Below are positions 23,882 to 33,105 of a stretch of 64,000 nt of DNA, piece after piece. How positions within the stretch are numbered: position 1 is the first letter of the stretch; every line of letters starts with the position of its first letter. Both the position numbers and the translations under genes were made by a program. Under the pieces are notes generated by a model. The model did no database searches, was not told where the DNA came from, and worked only from the letters and a program-made list of their open reading frames with translations. This DNA is from PALSA-270 sp963770915. GTDB taxonomy: Bacteria; Acidobacteriota; Terriglobia; Terriglobales; Acidobacteriaceae. The DNA lies in contig CAVYRG010000001.1 in the NCBI GenBank assembly GCA_963770915.1, positions 3,472,001-3,536,000 of the forward strand. The letters run 5' to 3'.

Positions 23882-25816
23882 CTATTTTGCCTTTTTGCGC
23901 TGCCGCCACTCATTCCAGAAAATGTACGTGCCCATACGCGTCGAGGTCACGATATCAATCGCGCCATCGCCATTCAGATCGACCGCCAGTACGTCGGAAC
24001 CGGCGCCGGACCAATTGTCAACTAACTCCGGAACCAGCCTCGCGCCTCCGGGTGCTTTGGGATCGCGCACCGTTCTATAACAATAGAGAACAGCCGGCCC
24101 GTAGGGATCGGGATCGAAATAATCATCCAAGTGCGACCAATAGCGCTTGCCGATGATGAAATCTGGAATCCCGTCGCCATCGATATCGGCGATGGCCGAG
24201 CCGTGCAATTCCGAGAACGTCACATCGCCTGCGTTCTTGGTGCTGTAGTCGTCCATGACTATGTGCTTGATGAAAGAAATATTTCCCTTTGCATCGCGCT
24301 TCTGCTCGAACCACGCCAGGCCCCAGCCGTGAGCTTCCAGGCTGGCGACTACATCATTCAAGCCGTCGCCATTTACATCGTAGACGCCAATGGTGGCGCC
24401 ACCCGGCCCCGAGCGGCGCCAGCTGCTGAACGGTTCGGGGTGATACTTCCACGACTGGTCGCCGCTCCCTGCAGCAGGCTGCTCCCACCAACCGTAAGCG
24501 CCAACGATATCCATGCGTCCGTCGCCGTTGATGTCGCCGACACCGATTCCGTGCGCCGGCCACGGGCCTTTTTCCGAAATGGTATGAACCACCCAAGGCT
24601 CGGTCGGATTGGAGGGATCCGGCTTGGCGTAGCGCATGTAACCTTCGGCCTCGTACACCAATTCCGGCTTGCCATCGCCGTCGACATCCGCGAGCAAAGT
24701 GTCTTCACTCTGAATCATCGAGACAACCTGATATTTCTTCCAGCGGTGCGACTCGCCCGCGGGGTTCACATAAAGGATGGCGCCAACTTTGCCGCCGTCG
24801 GCGTGGCTGGTGATGAGAACGTCCGGCCAGCCGTCTCCGGTGAAATCGTAGGCGTGCTCTACCCAATCACTCATGGAGTATTGATTGGAGGGGTTGTAGG
24901 CTTCGGCGGGATAAATTTCGCGCGACTTAGTGAAATCGGGCCCGAAGTAGATGTAGGGTCCGGAGACGATATCCATCTTGCCGTCGCGGTTGAAGTCGGC
25001 CGCCGCTGCCGACCATCCATAGTAGAACGGGTTGATGCGCTGCATGCGGAAGTGGCTCGAGACCTGCTCCTTGGGGTAGAACTTCATCGCCAGGTCTTTA
25101 TAGGAAACGTCCTTGAACGTCACCTCGCTATTTGCGCCGACAAAGAGAGCGATGGGGCCGTATCCGTCCATGTCATCGGTGGCGGCGCTGGCCTGGCCTC
25201 CGCCGTCATTCAAGAACGCGCGGATAATATCGGCATCGAGCAGAATTTCAATTTCATTCCAGTCATTCGATCGGATGCCTTGCTTCGGCCGCTCCACCGG
25301 CAGGGTTACGCCCGGCGGCGGGGCCGGGAAAGGGGGGAAGCGAAACGGCGGGCGCGGCGGAGCATTGGGATCAGGCGGCGGGGAAGCGAAGCGAATCTGG
25401 CCTCCGGCAAAACGCAGCGCAGTTCGCTGAATTTCTTTGCCGCTGGCATCGAAGGCGAGGCTGTAGGCTTTGATGCCATCGTCTTTAATCTCGAGAAAAA
25501 CGCCCTTCATTCCGGTGGGAGTCTTCTCCGCCTGCAGCATCACGCCGGTGTCGCAGGCGCCGCTGCAGCGGAAAGAAGCGTAGAAGCCAGTGTCTTGATA
25601 GGAATGATCCAGCACCAGCCAGCCGGGGGCCGAAGCACCGCCCTTGCCGGTCATCTCACCGTTCGCCGCGTGCCAAGACGCCGCGCCAATGCTGCGCCAT
25701 CCGGTAAGGGTTGAGCCTTTGAACATCGCGTCCGGCACGAAGCTGGGACCGGCGCTGTAGAGCATTCCAGGAACCGCTACGAAGATGACTGCAAGTACAA
25801 CCTGGCGAAGTTTCAT
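23882..25816 (-). CDS. DUF1080-like sugar-binding domain plus FG-GAP propeller, exported
   Basis: A 644-residue secreted protein (signal peptide MKLRQVVLAVIFVAVPGMLYS). Residues ~25-255 form a concanavalin-like domain of the DUF1080 family (FKGSTLTGWRSIGAASWHAAN, GFYASFRCSGACDTGVML, WNEIEILLD), which in some members is a 3-keto-disaccharide hydrolase. The C-terminal part is an FG-GAP/VCBS beta-propeller with calcium-binding loops (DFNRDGKMDIVSG, DFTGDGWPDVLITS, DVDGDGKPELVYE, DLNGDGAIDIVTS). It lies 37 bases downstream of the cupin gene and 33-99 bases upstream of the PQQ gene, in one operon. The keto-sugar hydrolase role is possible but unproven here. Confidence 0.85.
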   Translation of the reverse strand: MKLRQVVLAVIFVAVPGMLYSAGPSFVPDAMFKGSTLTGWRSIGAASWHAANGEMTGKGGASAPGWLVLDHSYQDTGFYASFRCSGACDTGVMLQAEKTPTGMKGVFLEIKDDGIKAYSLAFDASGKEIQRTALRFAGGQIRFASPPPDPNAPPRPPFRFPPFPAPPPGVTLPVERPKQGIRSNDWNEIEILLDADIIRAFLNDGGGQASAATDDMDGYGPIALFVGANSEVTFKDVSYKDLAMKFYPKEQVSSHFRMQRINPFYYGWSAAAADFNRDGKMDIVSGPYIYFGPDFTKSREIYPAEAYNPSNQYSMSDWVEHAYDFTGDGWPDVLITSHADGGKVGAILYVNPAGESHRWKKYQVVSMIQSEDTLLADVDGDGKPELVYEAEGYMRYAKPDPSNPTEPWVVHTISEKGPWPAHGIGVGDINGDGRMDIVGAYGWWEQPAAGSGDQSWKYHPEPFSSWRRSGPGGATIGVYDVNGDGLNDVVASLEAHGWGLAWFEQKRDAKGNISFIKHIVMDDYSTKNAGDVTFSELHGSAIADIDGDGIPDFIIGKRYWSHLDDYFDPDPYGPAVLYCYRTVRDPKAPGGARLVPELVDNWSGAGSDVLAVDLNGDGAIDIVTSTRMGTYIFWNEWRQRKKAK

Positions 25817-25853
25817 GTTTTCTGACTCTCCGGGGAGTCTTGACCGGCGCTAC

Positions 25854-26243
25854 CTAGGCCGGGAATTCCACGTTCTCATAAAACTTGTAAGACGATTGCA
25901 AATCGGCGGCGGGTGCGAAAAAACAGACGACTTTCATTTCCTCACTGCCGTTGTTTTGAAGCATGTGAACCTTGCCCTGCGGAAACAACACCGCGCTGCC
26001 CGCTTTCACCGGTTCCACGATGCTGTCGATCATGACCCTGCCCGATCCATGAACGATATAAATCACTTCTTCGCCCTCAGGATGAGAATGGGCCGGGCGG
26101 ACGGTTTCACCGGGAGCGACCGTAATCATGCACATTGAGCAATGCTGGGCGTTGACGTTGTCCTTCGTCACCAGCCAGCGCAAATGGCGGCCGGGAAGGT
26201 CCAGCGCCTGGATGCTGTTCTCGTCAATGATGGGCAACTTCAT
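25854..26243 (-). CDS. Cupin-domain protein
   Basis: A 129-residue single-domain cupin. The first cupin motif is visible as HSHPEGEEVIYIVHGSGRV, with two His and a Glu as likely metal ligands, and the second as the FPQGKVHMLQN segment. It has no signal peptide. Small cupins act as sugar or keto-acid isomerases, epimerases, oxygenases or ligand sensors. It lies 27 bases after the transketolase stop in the same operon, which suggests a role on a sugar-derived ligand. Confidence 0.85.
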   Translation of the reverse strand: MKLPIIDENSIQALDLPGRHLRWLVTKDNVNAQHCSMCMITVAPGETVRPAHSHPEGEEVIYIVHGSGRVMIDSIVEPVKAGSAVLFPQGKVHMLQNNGSEEMKVVCFFAPAADLQSSYKFYENVEFPA

Positions 26244-26270
26244 CTTTTGCCTCCCGCGGGGCTTCGCAGC

Positions 26271-28412
26271 TCAGCGCAGCCGCTCCTCAATCGACTTGGC
26301 CAGAGCTTCCGGCGTCAGGCCGAAGGCGGCGGTCAACTCCTCGTACGTCGCGGAGTGAATGAACTGCGGATGACCGTCGGCAGCGAGCGTGTTGATCATG
26401 ACAACCCGGTTCAGGCCGATCGACCGTGCCTGATTGCGGTTGCGATAAAGAACCTTCAGAAAGTTTTGCCAGATGTACCCGTTGTTCTGCTCGGCAAAGA
26501 TCAGAAGCTTGCCGGAGTCATAAACCTGCAAAAGCAACGCCTCATCGATCGAAGGCATGTCCACAACGGTGATCGCGAGGCCGCGCTGCTGGCAAAGGGC
26601 TGCGGCGGCAAGCGCCTCATGAACGCCGCGGCCGCTGCTGACGATGATCGCCTTGTCCGCTTCCGTTTGTCGCAGAAACGAGCCGCGGCCGAATTCAAAC
26701 TCGTAGTCGCTGGGATAGAGAACCGGCGCCGGCGTGCGCAGGACGCGCACATAAAGCAGGCCACGATTGCCCTGCATGATCCACTTCATGATGGCGAGCA
26801 TTTGCTGCGGGCAGGAAACGGAAATGATGCGCAGGTGCGCGACGGCGTCAAACGTACTGTTGTCGTCGTTGCCCATATGCGTGGCGCCATTGGTCCGCGT
26901 TTCAAAGTCGGCAGCGGTCGCGAGAAACGTAAGGTCCAGGCCGTGCCCTTCGCTGAGCCAACCGTCGCGAGCCGAGATGGCTTCCATGCGCTCCTGCTGG
27001 CCGACCGCGATGCGCCGCAGCACCTTCCAATCGAAAAACGGACAGAAGGTGCTAACCCAGGCATTTTTGCCGAGCGCGGCGAAAGCCTCGCCGATAAGCA
27101 TCATGTTGGCTTCGGCTACGCCGACATTCAGCGCGCGCTTTTGATCCACGTGGGCGACGCCGGCCTCAAGGCCGCTGGTGGAAGCGAGATCGGAATCGAC
27201 CGACACCACGCGCGCGTCTCGCGCAAAAATCTTCATTGCGCCGGTCACGATCTCAGCGGCGCTGTATTGTTTTTGCCGATCGAGCTTGGGAAGCAGTGCG
27301 GGGTCGTACGAGATATGCTTATCGCGGGGTGGGACGCGCCGGATCAGCACCGGACCCACCACGGCGGCAGCGGTGAGGCCCGCGGTCGACCGCTCGATCT
27401 CGAGGTGCATCGCGCGCGCCGCATCTAGAAGAAGATCGCGCTCCGCCCGGCTGTCAGCGCTGCTTTCGATCGCGTCAAGATAGCTGGCAAATTCCTCGAC
27501 TCGGGCGCGGCGCTGCTCCGCCTGCAGCGTGATTTCCTGCTGCAACAGGCTCTCCGGCGCCGCTACTTTGTGGCGGTTCAGGAAGTCGGAGAACGCCCCA
27601 TAGCCTTTGCTGCCATTGCAAATGATGGCGCGCGGTTTTCCATTGCGACGGCCGAATTTAAATTCCTCAAGGGCAGCGTAGACGCCGTCATGCTGCGTAG
27701 CGTCGACACTATCGACCTCCCACCCGAAGGAGCGAAACACGGGCGCGAGGTCTGGCATCGGGAAAACCATGCGGTTGTGAAGGTCGAGCTGGCCGTTGTT
27801 GTGGTCCACCAGAACGCACAAGTTGTCCAGATGATTCTGGCCCGCGTACATCACGGCTTCCCAAATGGGGCCTTCCTGCAACTCGCCGTCGCCGGTCATG
27901 CAATAGGAATCGAAGCGCGGATTGGCGCGTCCTGCGATAGCAAAGCCTTGCGCAACACCCAGCCCTTGGCCCATCGGCCCGGTAGGAATGTGCACACCGG
28001 GCAGCACCGGGCCGGGATGGCCATTCAAAATGCTTTCGTGCGAGCGCGAGTTCTTCAGAACCGAGCGGTCGAAGTATCCCAGCTCAGCAAAGATCGAAGC
28101 CAGCGCGGCGACAGCATGACCCTTGCTGAGGGTGAACAAGTCCTGGCCCGGGCTGGTGGGATCTTCGATGTCCAAATTGATGAAGCCGCCGTAGAACAGC
28201 GCAACAAGCGGAATGGTGGCGGAGAATGCGCCGCCCGCGTGCAACCCCTGATCCACGGCATCGCGGCACTGCTCAAGGGTGAGGATGCGAACATCCGAAT
28301 CCTTGATGGCGAGGAGCTTCAGAATGCCCTGGCGGAAGACTTGGTGGCGCTTGAGGAATAGCTCACGATCGAGCGTCCGGTGGCGGACTGACGTGGCTAC
28401 AAGAGGCTTCAT
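26271..28412 (-). CDS. Transketolase-type enzyme (full length, fused halves)
   Basis: A 713-residue ThDP enzyme. The N-terminal half carries LSKGHAVAALASIFAELGYF, GPMGQGLGVAQGFA and the ThDP motif GDGELQEGPIWEA...NNGQLD. The second half has the pyrimidine-binding domain (VSVDSDLASTSGLEAG, GVAEANMMLIGEAFAALG) and a C-terminal domain with EQNNGYIW. Transketolases transfer two-carbon units between sugar phosphates. It has about 50 extra residues compared with typical ~660-residue enzymes, mostly at the N-terminus, and differs in detail from standard transketolase, so the substrate pair may differ. It is the first gene of the operon with a cupin, DUF1080 and PQQ genes. Confidence 0.85.
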   Translation of the reverse strand: MKPLVATSVRHRTLDRELFLKRHQVFRQGILKLLAIKDSDVRILTLEQCRDAVDQGLHAGGAFSATIPLVALFYGGFINLDIEDPTSPGQDLFTLSKGHAVAALASIFAELGYFDRSVLKNSRSHESILNGHPGPVLPGVHIPTGPMGQGLGVAQGFAIAGRANPRFDSYCMTGDGELQEGPIWEAVMYAGQNHLDNLCVLVDHNNGQLDLHNRMVFPMPDLAPVFRSFGWEVDSVDATQHDGVYAALEEFKFGRRNGKPRAIICNGSKGYGAFSDFLNRHKVAAPESLLQQEITLQAEQRRARVEEFASYLDAIESSADSRAERDLLLDAARAMHLEIERSTAGLTAAAVVGPVLIRRVPPRDKHISYDPALLPKLDRQKQYSAAEIVTGAMKIFARDARVVSVDSDLASTSGLEAGVAHVDQKRALNVGVAEANMMLIGEAFAALGKNAWVSTFCPFFDWKVLRRIAVGQQERMEAISARDGWLSEGHGLDLTFLATAADFETRTNGATHMGNDDNSTFDAVAHLRIISVSCPQQMLAIMKWIMQGNRGLLYVRVLRTPAPVLYPSDYEFEFGRGSFLRQTEADKAIIVSSGRGVHEALAAAALCQQRGLAITVVDMPSIDEALLLQVYDSGKLLIFAEQNNGYIWQNFLKVLYRNRNQARSIGLNRVVMINTLAADGHPQFIHSATYEELTAAFGLTPEALAKSIEERLR

Positions 28413-28472
28413 GCTGGCTAACGGTTAACCTCACTCCGATTCACGAGCAGACCAAAATCGCACAGCAGAGGC

Positions 28473-28500
28473 AGTGCGTATTATGCAACCCATGTTGCAT
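28473..28500. promoter_or_regulatory. Composite palindromic operator upstream of the transketolase operon
   Basis: Two overlapping signals lie just downstream of the predicted start site. ATGCAAC (28483-28489) and GTTGCAT (28494-28500) form a perfect 7-bp inverted repeat around CCAT. Overlapping it, AGTGCGTATTATGCAAC (28473-28489) matches 12 of 17 bases of the operator at 18552-18568. Both are consistent with repressor binding; the regulator could be the IclR protein at 19.6-20.4 kb or the ROK protein at 31.6 kb. Confidence 0.6.
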
Positions 28501-28511
28501 TGAATGGACGG

Positions 28512-28540
28512 ATTATAGGTCCCGGAGTTTGGCGAGTCAA
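28512..28540 (-). promoter_or_regulatory. Strong sigma-70 promoter for the transketolase operon
   Basis: On the minus strand TTGACT (28535-28540) is followed after exactly 17 bases by TATAAT (28512-28517), a near-consensus promoter. The predicted start is near 28505, about 95 bases before the transketolase start codon. A palindrome begins at 28500, immediately downstream. Confidence 0.85.
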
Positions 28541-28896
28541 GATAAACGCCCCTATTTTCTGTCCATAATCGCCGCTTGCGGCGCTGAATTCACCGCGAAA
28601 TACGCAATCAAATTGTAGCTCACGCCAATTGTAAAAGTATGTATAGAATCTTCCGTCTATTGCTTCATCGAGAGTAAGGAGGTGAACTGCAGATGCGATG
28701 AGTGTGCGAGGTTGATTTTGAAATCGATTCCGTGGGCGCCCGCGGCGGGTGCTAGTATATCTACCCGTTGGAGGGGTGCAAAGCGGGCAGTCCGCAATGA
28801 GAGTTTGGGACTTGAACAAATTAGATCAATCAGTTTGCTCACCTGTTCCAACCACGAGAGGATGCGGAAAGATCGGCTTATTTTCAAGGAGAAATC
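28541..28896. other. Gene-free divergent regulatory region
   Basis: No gene was recognised between the transketolase promoter and the alpha-glucuronidase gene. The region holds an AT-richer stretch (28600-28665, containing TATAGAATC) that may carry the promoter of the plus-strand gene, and one TACGCA half-site. No clean -35/-10 pair could be fixed. Confidence 0.4.
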
Positions 28897-31428
28897 GTGA
28901 ATCGCAATTGGAAGGCGCTTATTCTCGGAATCATCGCGTTGGCATTCGCACATTTGCCGTACGGGCAGGCAGAGTCGGGCCTGGGGGCCTGGCTTCGCTA
29001 TGCGCCACTGCCGCAGCAGGCCGCGCAAAAATATGAGTCCCTGCCGGCAGTCGTAGTGGTCCTCGGCGATTCTGCTGTCCTCCAATCGGCTCAGGGAGAA
29101 GTGATTCGCGGCGTGAAGGGAATGCTGGGCCGAACGCTGCGCGCCGAATCCGCGCTGCCGAAGGAAAAATCGATCATTCTGGCGACGCTCGCGGAACTCG
29201 AAACCGTCGCGCCCGGGCTGAAGCCGGCGCAGGCGCTGAAAGAAGATGGCTTTTGGCTCACCACCGCGCAGGTGCACGGTATGGAGTGCCTGATCGTTAC
29301 ATCGCCCAACGACCACGGCGTTCTGTACGGCGCGTTTGCCCTACTGCGCAAGATAGGACTGCAACAAGAACTTAACAATTTGAATGACCGGGAAGAGCCT
29401 TCGTCTTCGCTGCGTTGGGTGAATGAGTGGGACAACTTGAATGGCACCATTGAACGCGGCTATGGCGGGCCTTCGATCTTCTTCGAAAATGGCGCGGTGC
29501 GGTCGGACTTGAGCCGGGTAGACGACTACGCGCGGCTGCTCGCCTCGCTGGGCATCAACGGATGCGTCGTCAATAACGTCAACGCGGATCCTCGCACGCT
29601 CCAGCCCGATTTTCTTCCCCAACTTGAGCGCGTAGCCGCAGTCTTTCGTCCCTGGGGTATCCGGCTCGGATTGGCGGCGAATTTCGCCAGTCCGAAGGAC
29701 ATCGGCGGCCTGGATACGTTCGATCCTCTCGACCCGGCGGTGATGACGTGGTGGAAAAGCAAGATTGACGAAATCTACCAGCAGATTCCGGATTTCGGCG
29801 GTTTCGTCATGAAGGCCGACTCTGAAGGGCAACTCGGTCCTGCTACCTACCATCGTTCTGCAAGCGACGCCGGCAACGTCATCGCTCGCGCGCTTAAGCC
29901 GCATGGCGGCGTGCTGTTCTATCGGGCGTTTGTGTACAACCACCACCTGGATTGGACGAACCCGAAAAACGATCGCGCCCGCGCGGCCTACGACATTTTT
30001 CATCCGTTGGACGGGCAATTTGATGACAACGTCGTGATTCAGATCAAAGAAGGGCCAATTGACTTCCAGGTGCGGGAACCCGCCTCGCCGCTATTCGCCG
30101 GGTTGGAGAAAACCAACGAAGCCATCGAACTGCAAATCACGCAGGAGTACCTAGGCCAGCAGCGCCATCTTTGTTTCCTGCCGCCCTTGTGGAAGGACGT
30201 TCTCGATTTTGACATTCACGCCAAGGGCCCGGGCACACCGGTGAAAGACCTCATCACCGGGAAGACTTTTCACCGGCCGCTGGGAGGATTTGTGGGAATA
30301 TCCGACGTAGGCATGGACTCGACTTGGTTGGGAAGCTACCTCGCCATGGCAAATCTCTATGGTTTTGGCCGGCTGGCCTGGAACCCGGACTTGAGCTCGA
30401 AAGAAATCGTCGATGAATGGACGCGGCTGAGCTTCGGCAGCGATCCTGTGGTCGATCAGACGATCGAAGAAATGCAACTGGCCTCGTGGCCCACGTATGA
30501 AAAATACACGGGTCCGCTCGGCCTGCAGACGTTGACGGACATTACGGGCACTCATTTTGGCCCGAATGTGGAAGCCTCCGAGCACAACGGCTGGGGACAG
30601 TGGCACGACGCGGATCACCATGGCGTGGGCATGGATCGCAGCGTTGCCACCGGGACCGGCTACGCGGGGCAATATCCGGCGCCGGTTGCCAAGATGTACG
30701 AATCGGAGAAGACCACGCCAGACGACTTGCTTCTGTGGTTTCACCACGTGCCCTACACCTATAAGCTGCACTCCGGCAAGACGGTGATCCAGTACATCTA
30801 CGATTCCCACTATGAAGGCGTCGCGCAAGCCCGTGAGTTCGTAAATCAGTGGAAAGCGCTACGCGGTCACGTGGATGAAGAGCGCTACGCGGCGATCCTT
30901 GCGGGTTTCAAGTTTCAAGCCGGCCATGCCATCGAGTGGCGCGATGCGGTCACCACGTATTTCAACCGTATTTCCGGCATTCCTGATGAGAAAGGTCGCG
31001 TCGGACATCACCCGGATCGCACCGAGGCAGAGGCCATGCGGCTGCAAGGCTATGCGCCGGTGGATATCACTCCACCGGAAAATGCCTCGGGCGGCAAAGG
31101 CGTGCAATGTCCGGAGCCGGCAGAAAGCTGCACCGCGACTCTGCGTTTCGACCGCCCTGCAGGTTGGTATGAGGTCGATGTGCAGTACTTTGATCTGAAA
31201 AAAGGCGTTTCGAAATTTCAGCTGTTCGTGGGAGATCAGTTAGTGGATGAATGGTTGGCCGACAATCATTTGCCCGCGTTCAAACTGGGTGGAGATTCTT
31301 CCACCCGACGCTGGATCCCCGGCTTGGCGCTTCGGCCCGGAGATGAAATTCGGCTAGTCGGCTTTCCCGACGGGCCCGAGCGGGCGCCATTCGACTACGT
31401 CGAGATTTATCCCATGCCCAAGCCCTGA
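28897..31428 (+). CDS. Alpha-glucuronidase, GH67, exported
   Basis: An 843-residue protein (GTG start preceded by AAGGAGA) with an N-terminal signal segment (MNRNWKALILGIIALAFAHL). The body matches family GH67: GYGGPSIFFENGAVRSDLSR, SLGINGCVVNNVNADPRTL, and KADSEGQLGP with Glu310 as the likely acid catalyst. Asp366 and Glu394 have the 28-residue spacing expected for the activating pair, by family analogy. It should remove 4-O-methylglucuronic acid from xylo-oligosaccharide ends. Typical bacterial members have ~680-730 residues; the extra C-terminal ~120 residues (FDRPAGWYEVDVQYFD...FQLFVGDQLVDEW) resemble a beta-sandwich carbohydrate-binding domain. A ROK regulator and a GH3 enzyme lie downstream. 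Confidence 0.92.
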   Translation: MNRNWKALILGIIALAFAHLPYGQAESGLGAWLRYAPLPQQAAQKYESLPAVVVVLGDSAVLQSAQGEVIRGVKGMLGRTLRAESALPKEKSIILATLAELETVAPGLKPAQALKEDGFWLTTAQVHGMECLIVTSPNDHGVLYGAFALLRKIGLQQELNNLNDREEPSSSLRWVNEWDNLNGTIERGYGGPSIFFENGAVRSDLSRVDDYARLLASLGINGCVVNNVNADPRTLQPDFLPQLERVAAVFRPWGIRLGLAANFASPKDIGGLDTFDPLDPAVMTWWKSKIDEIYQQIPDFGGFVMKADSEGQLGPATYHRSASDAGNVIARALKPHGGVLFYRAFVYNHHLDWTNPKNDRARAAYDIFHPLDGQFDDNVVIQIKEGPIDFQVREPASPLFAGLEKTNEAIELQITQEYLGQQRHLCFLPPLWKDVLDFDIHAKGPGTPVKDLITGKTFHRPLGGFVGISDVGMDSTWLGSYLAMANLYGFGRLAWNPDLSSKEIVDEWTRLSFGSDPVVDQTIEEMQLASWPTYEKYTGPLGLQTLTDITGTHFGPNVEASEHNGWGQWHDADHHGVGMDRSVATGTGYAGQYPAPVAKMYESEKTTPDDLLLWFHHVPYTYKLHSGKTVIQYIYDSHYEGVAQAREFVNQWKALRGHVDEERYAAILAGFKFQAGHAIEWRDAVTTYFNRISGIPDEKGRVGHHPDRTEAEAMRLQGYAPVDITPPENASGGKGVQCPEPAESCTATLRFDRPAGWYEVDVQYFDLKKGVSKFQLFVGDQLVDEWLADNHLPAFKLGGDSSTRRWIPGLALRPGDEIRLVGFPDGPERAPFDYVEIYPMPKP

Positions 31429-31554
31429 TTTCGGCGCCAGAACAGAGCGCGAATGGCAAGGGCGAAGATTCCTTGGAGGGCTTCAATGGCCTTCCTGATT
31501 TTCGCGTCCTCAAGCGCGGAACCTTCAAATCGTCGGCTCGCCCCTGCGCCCCGC

Positions 31555-31584
31555 TTGACAATTCCCGCAAACCATCCATATTAG
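31555..31584 (+). promoter_or_regulatory. Putative promoter of the ROK regulator gene
   Basis: TTGACA (31555-31560, perfect -35) and TATTAG (31579-31584) are separated by 18 bases. The start site would fall a few bases before ATG 31599, giving a nearly leaderless message. Confidence 0.55.
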
Positions 31585-31598
31585 TTCGTGACGACAGA

Positions 31599-32849
31599 AT
31601 GCGGCAGATCGACTTCACCAATACGCAGGTCGCATCCAGCGAAACCGCGCGCGACATCAATCGCGGCGTGGTACTGAACCTCATCCGGCGCAAACAGCCA
31701 ATTTCGCGCGCCAGCCTGGCCCGCGCCTCCGGTTTGCAACGCAGTACGGTTTCACTTATCACGGAGCAGCTTATTCGTGAAGGATGGGTGATCTATGGTT
31801 CTACAGGGCGCTTGCCGCGCGGGCGGAGGCCTACCTTCCTGCGATTGAATGACCGGCGAGCGATCGTGGTGGCGGAGGTGCGCCCCGCCCGCAGCACGAT
31901 CGCCGTGGCCGACGTGAACGGAAAATTCCTGTCGCAGGAGGCGATGCCGACGGCGGCCGATCCGCGCAAGGCAGCCGAGACATTATCGGCAAGAATCCTC
32001 CATCAGATGGGCTTGCATCCCGATCTGGTTTTCGTCGGGGTCGGGATCAGCTTATCGGGCCGCTTCAACTTTATGACCCAGCGGGTGGCGTGGGCTCCCA
32101 ACCTAACGTGGTCGGATTTCGATCTGAAGGCCCCAATTGAGAAGGCTACGGGAATGCGGGTGGAAGTAGAGAATGCCGCGAACGCCTGCGTGCTGGCGGA
32201 AGTCTGGTTCGGGCACGCCGAAGGAGTACGTGACCTCGTGGTAGTCACCATCGCGGAAGGCGTCGGCACGGGCGTTTTCACCAACGGCCAGCTCGTGAGG
32301 GGGTTGAACGGCATGGCAGGGGAGTTTGGCCACGTGCCACTCGATTCCGGCGGTCCGGCTTGCGCTTGCGGACGCCGCGGATGCTGGGAAATGTATGCTT
32401 CCAACCGCGCCGCCTTGCGCTACTACAGCGAGCTGTGTCCCATGCCTCCGGAGTTTGGTTTTCGCGATCTGATGGCGCGGGCGGAAGGCGGGGATGCCCA
32501 GGCCCTGCAGGCATTCGACCGCATGGCCCACGCTGTCGGCAAAGGGATGTGCATGATGGTTACTGGACTGGCTCCTGAGGAAATCGTCATCGCGGCGGAG
32601 TTCACCCGGCTATGGAACAAAATGGGCCCTGTGATCGAAGAGGAAGTCGCGTCGGCAGTGCTGGTCGGTAAACCACCGCGGATCCGGCCGGCCGTGGCGG
32701 AGCCCAGCATGGCCCGATTGCGAGGCGCCGTGGCGCTGGTTCTACAACGGCACTTCGGCCCCTCTGCAGGCAGGACGGAGGGAGACAAATCGCGACCGCA
32801 AAGGCGGGTGGTTGCTTCCAAGAAGAAAAGGGTCGTATCCCATCGCTGA
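31599..32849 (+). CDS. ROK-family transcriptional regulator (XylR/NagC type)
   Basis: A 416-residue regulator from ATG 31599. Residues ~20-75 form a winged helix-turn-helix (VLNLIRRKQPISRASLAR, GLQRSTVSLITEQLIREGW), followed by the ROK sugar-kinase-like domain (VGVGISLSGRFN, EVENAANACVLAEVW, TIAEGVGTGVFTNGQLV). The zinc motif CACGRRGCWE is intact. The C-terminus is Lys/Arg-rich. ROK regulators repress sugar genes and release DNA on binding sugars. Its position after the alpha-glucuronidase suggests control of xylan or glucuronate use, possibly through the nearby palindromes. Confidence 0.88.
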   Translation: MRQIDFTNTQVASSETARDINRGVVLNLIRRKQPISRASLARASGLQRSTVSLITEQLIREGWVIYGSTGRLPRGRRPTFLRLNDRRAIVVAEVRPARSTIAVADVNGKFLSQEAMPTAADPRKAAETLSARILHQMGLHPDLVFVGVGISLSGRFNFMTQRVAWAPNLTWSDFDLKAPIEKATGMRVEVENAANACVLAEVWFGHAEGVRDLVVVTIAEGVGTGVFTNGQLVRGLNGMAGEFGHVPLDSGGPACACGRRGCWEMYASNRAALRYYSELCPMPPEFGFRDLMARAEGGDAQALQAFDRMAHAVGKGMCMMVTGLAPEEIVIAAEFTRLWNKMGPVIEEEVASAVLVGKPPRIRPAVAEPSMARLRGAVALVLQRHFGPSAGRTEGDKSRPQRRVVASKKKRVVSHR

Positions 32850-33105
32850 CTTCCTTCCGCACGGAGATTCCCAATTCGGTTTTTCCTTTTTGGACCTGAG
32901 TCGGCGGCGCCTTGCGCTCATTAGCCCCACCTCGGCGCGGCCTTTGCACATCCGGCCTTTTCTCAGCCTTGCGCGCTCTGTTATACTCAGGCCGCTTCAA
33001 CGGGCGTTTGACTCGCCGATGTGGACCTGCTGGCACGCAGCCCAAGCTCGTGGGCTTGCAACCAGCTTGAACAAACACTGCTGCTGACCGGGACTGTGGA
33101 ACCGA

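Noticed and set aside
24131..25714. Long plus-strand open frame opposite the DUF1080-FG-GAP gene
   Set aside because: It is the complement of a high-GC coding sequence with no recognisable domain; the minus-strand protein has a signal peptide and clear motifs.
26142..27428. 428-codon plus-strand frame opposite transketolase and cupin genes
   Set aside because: Antisense to two well-supported genes and without recognisable motifs.
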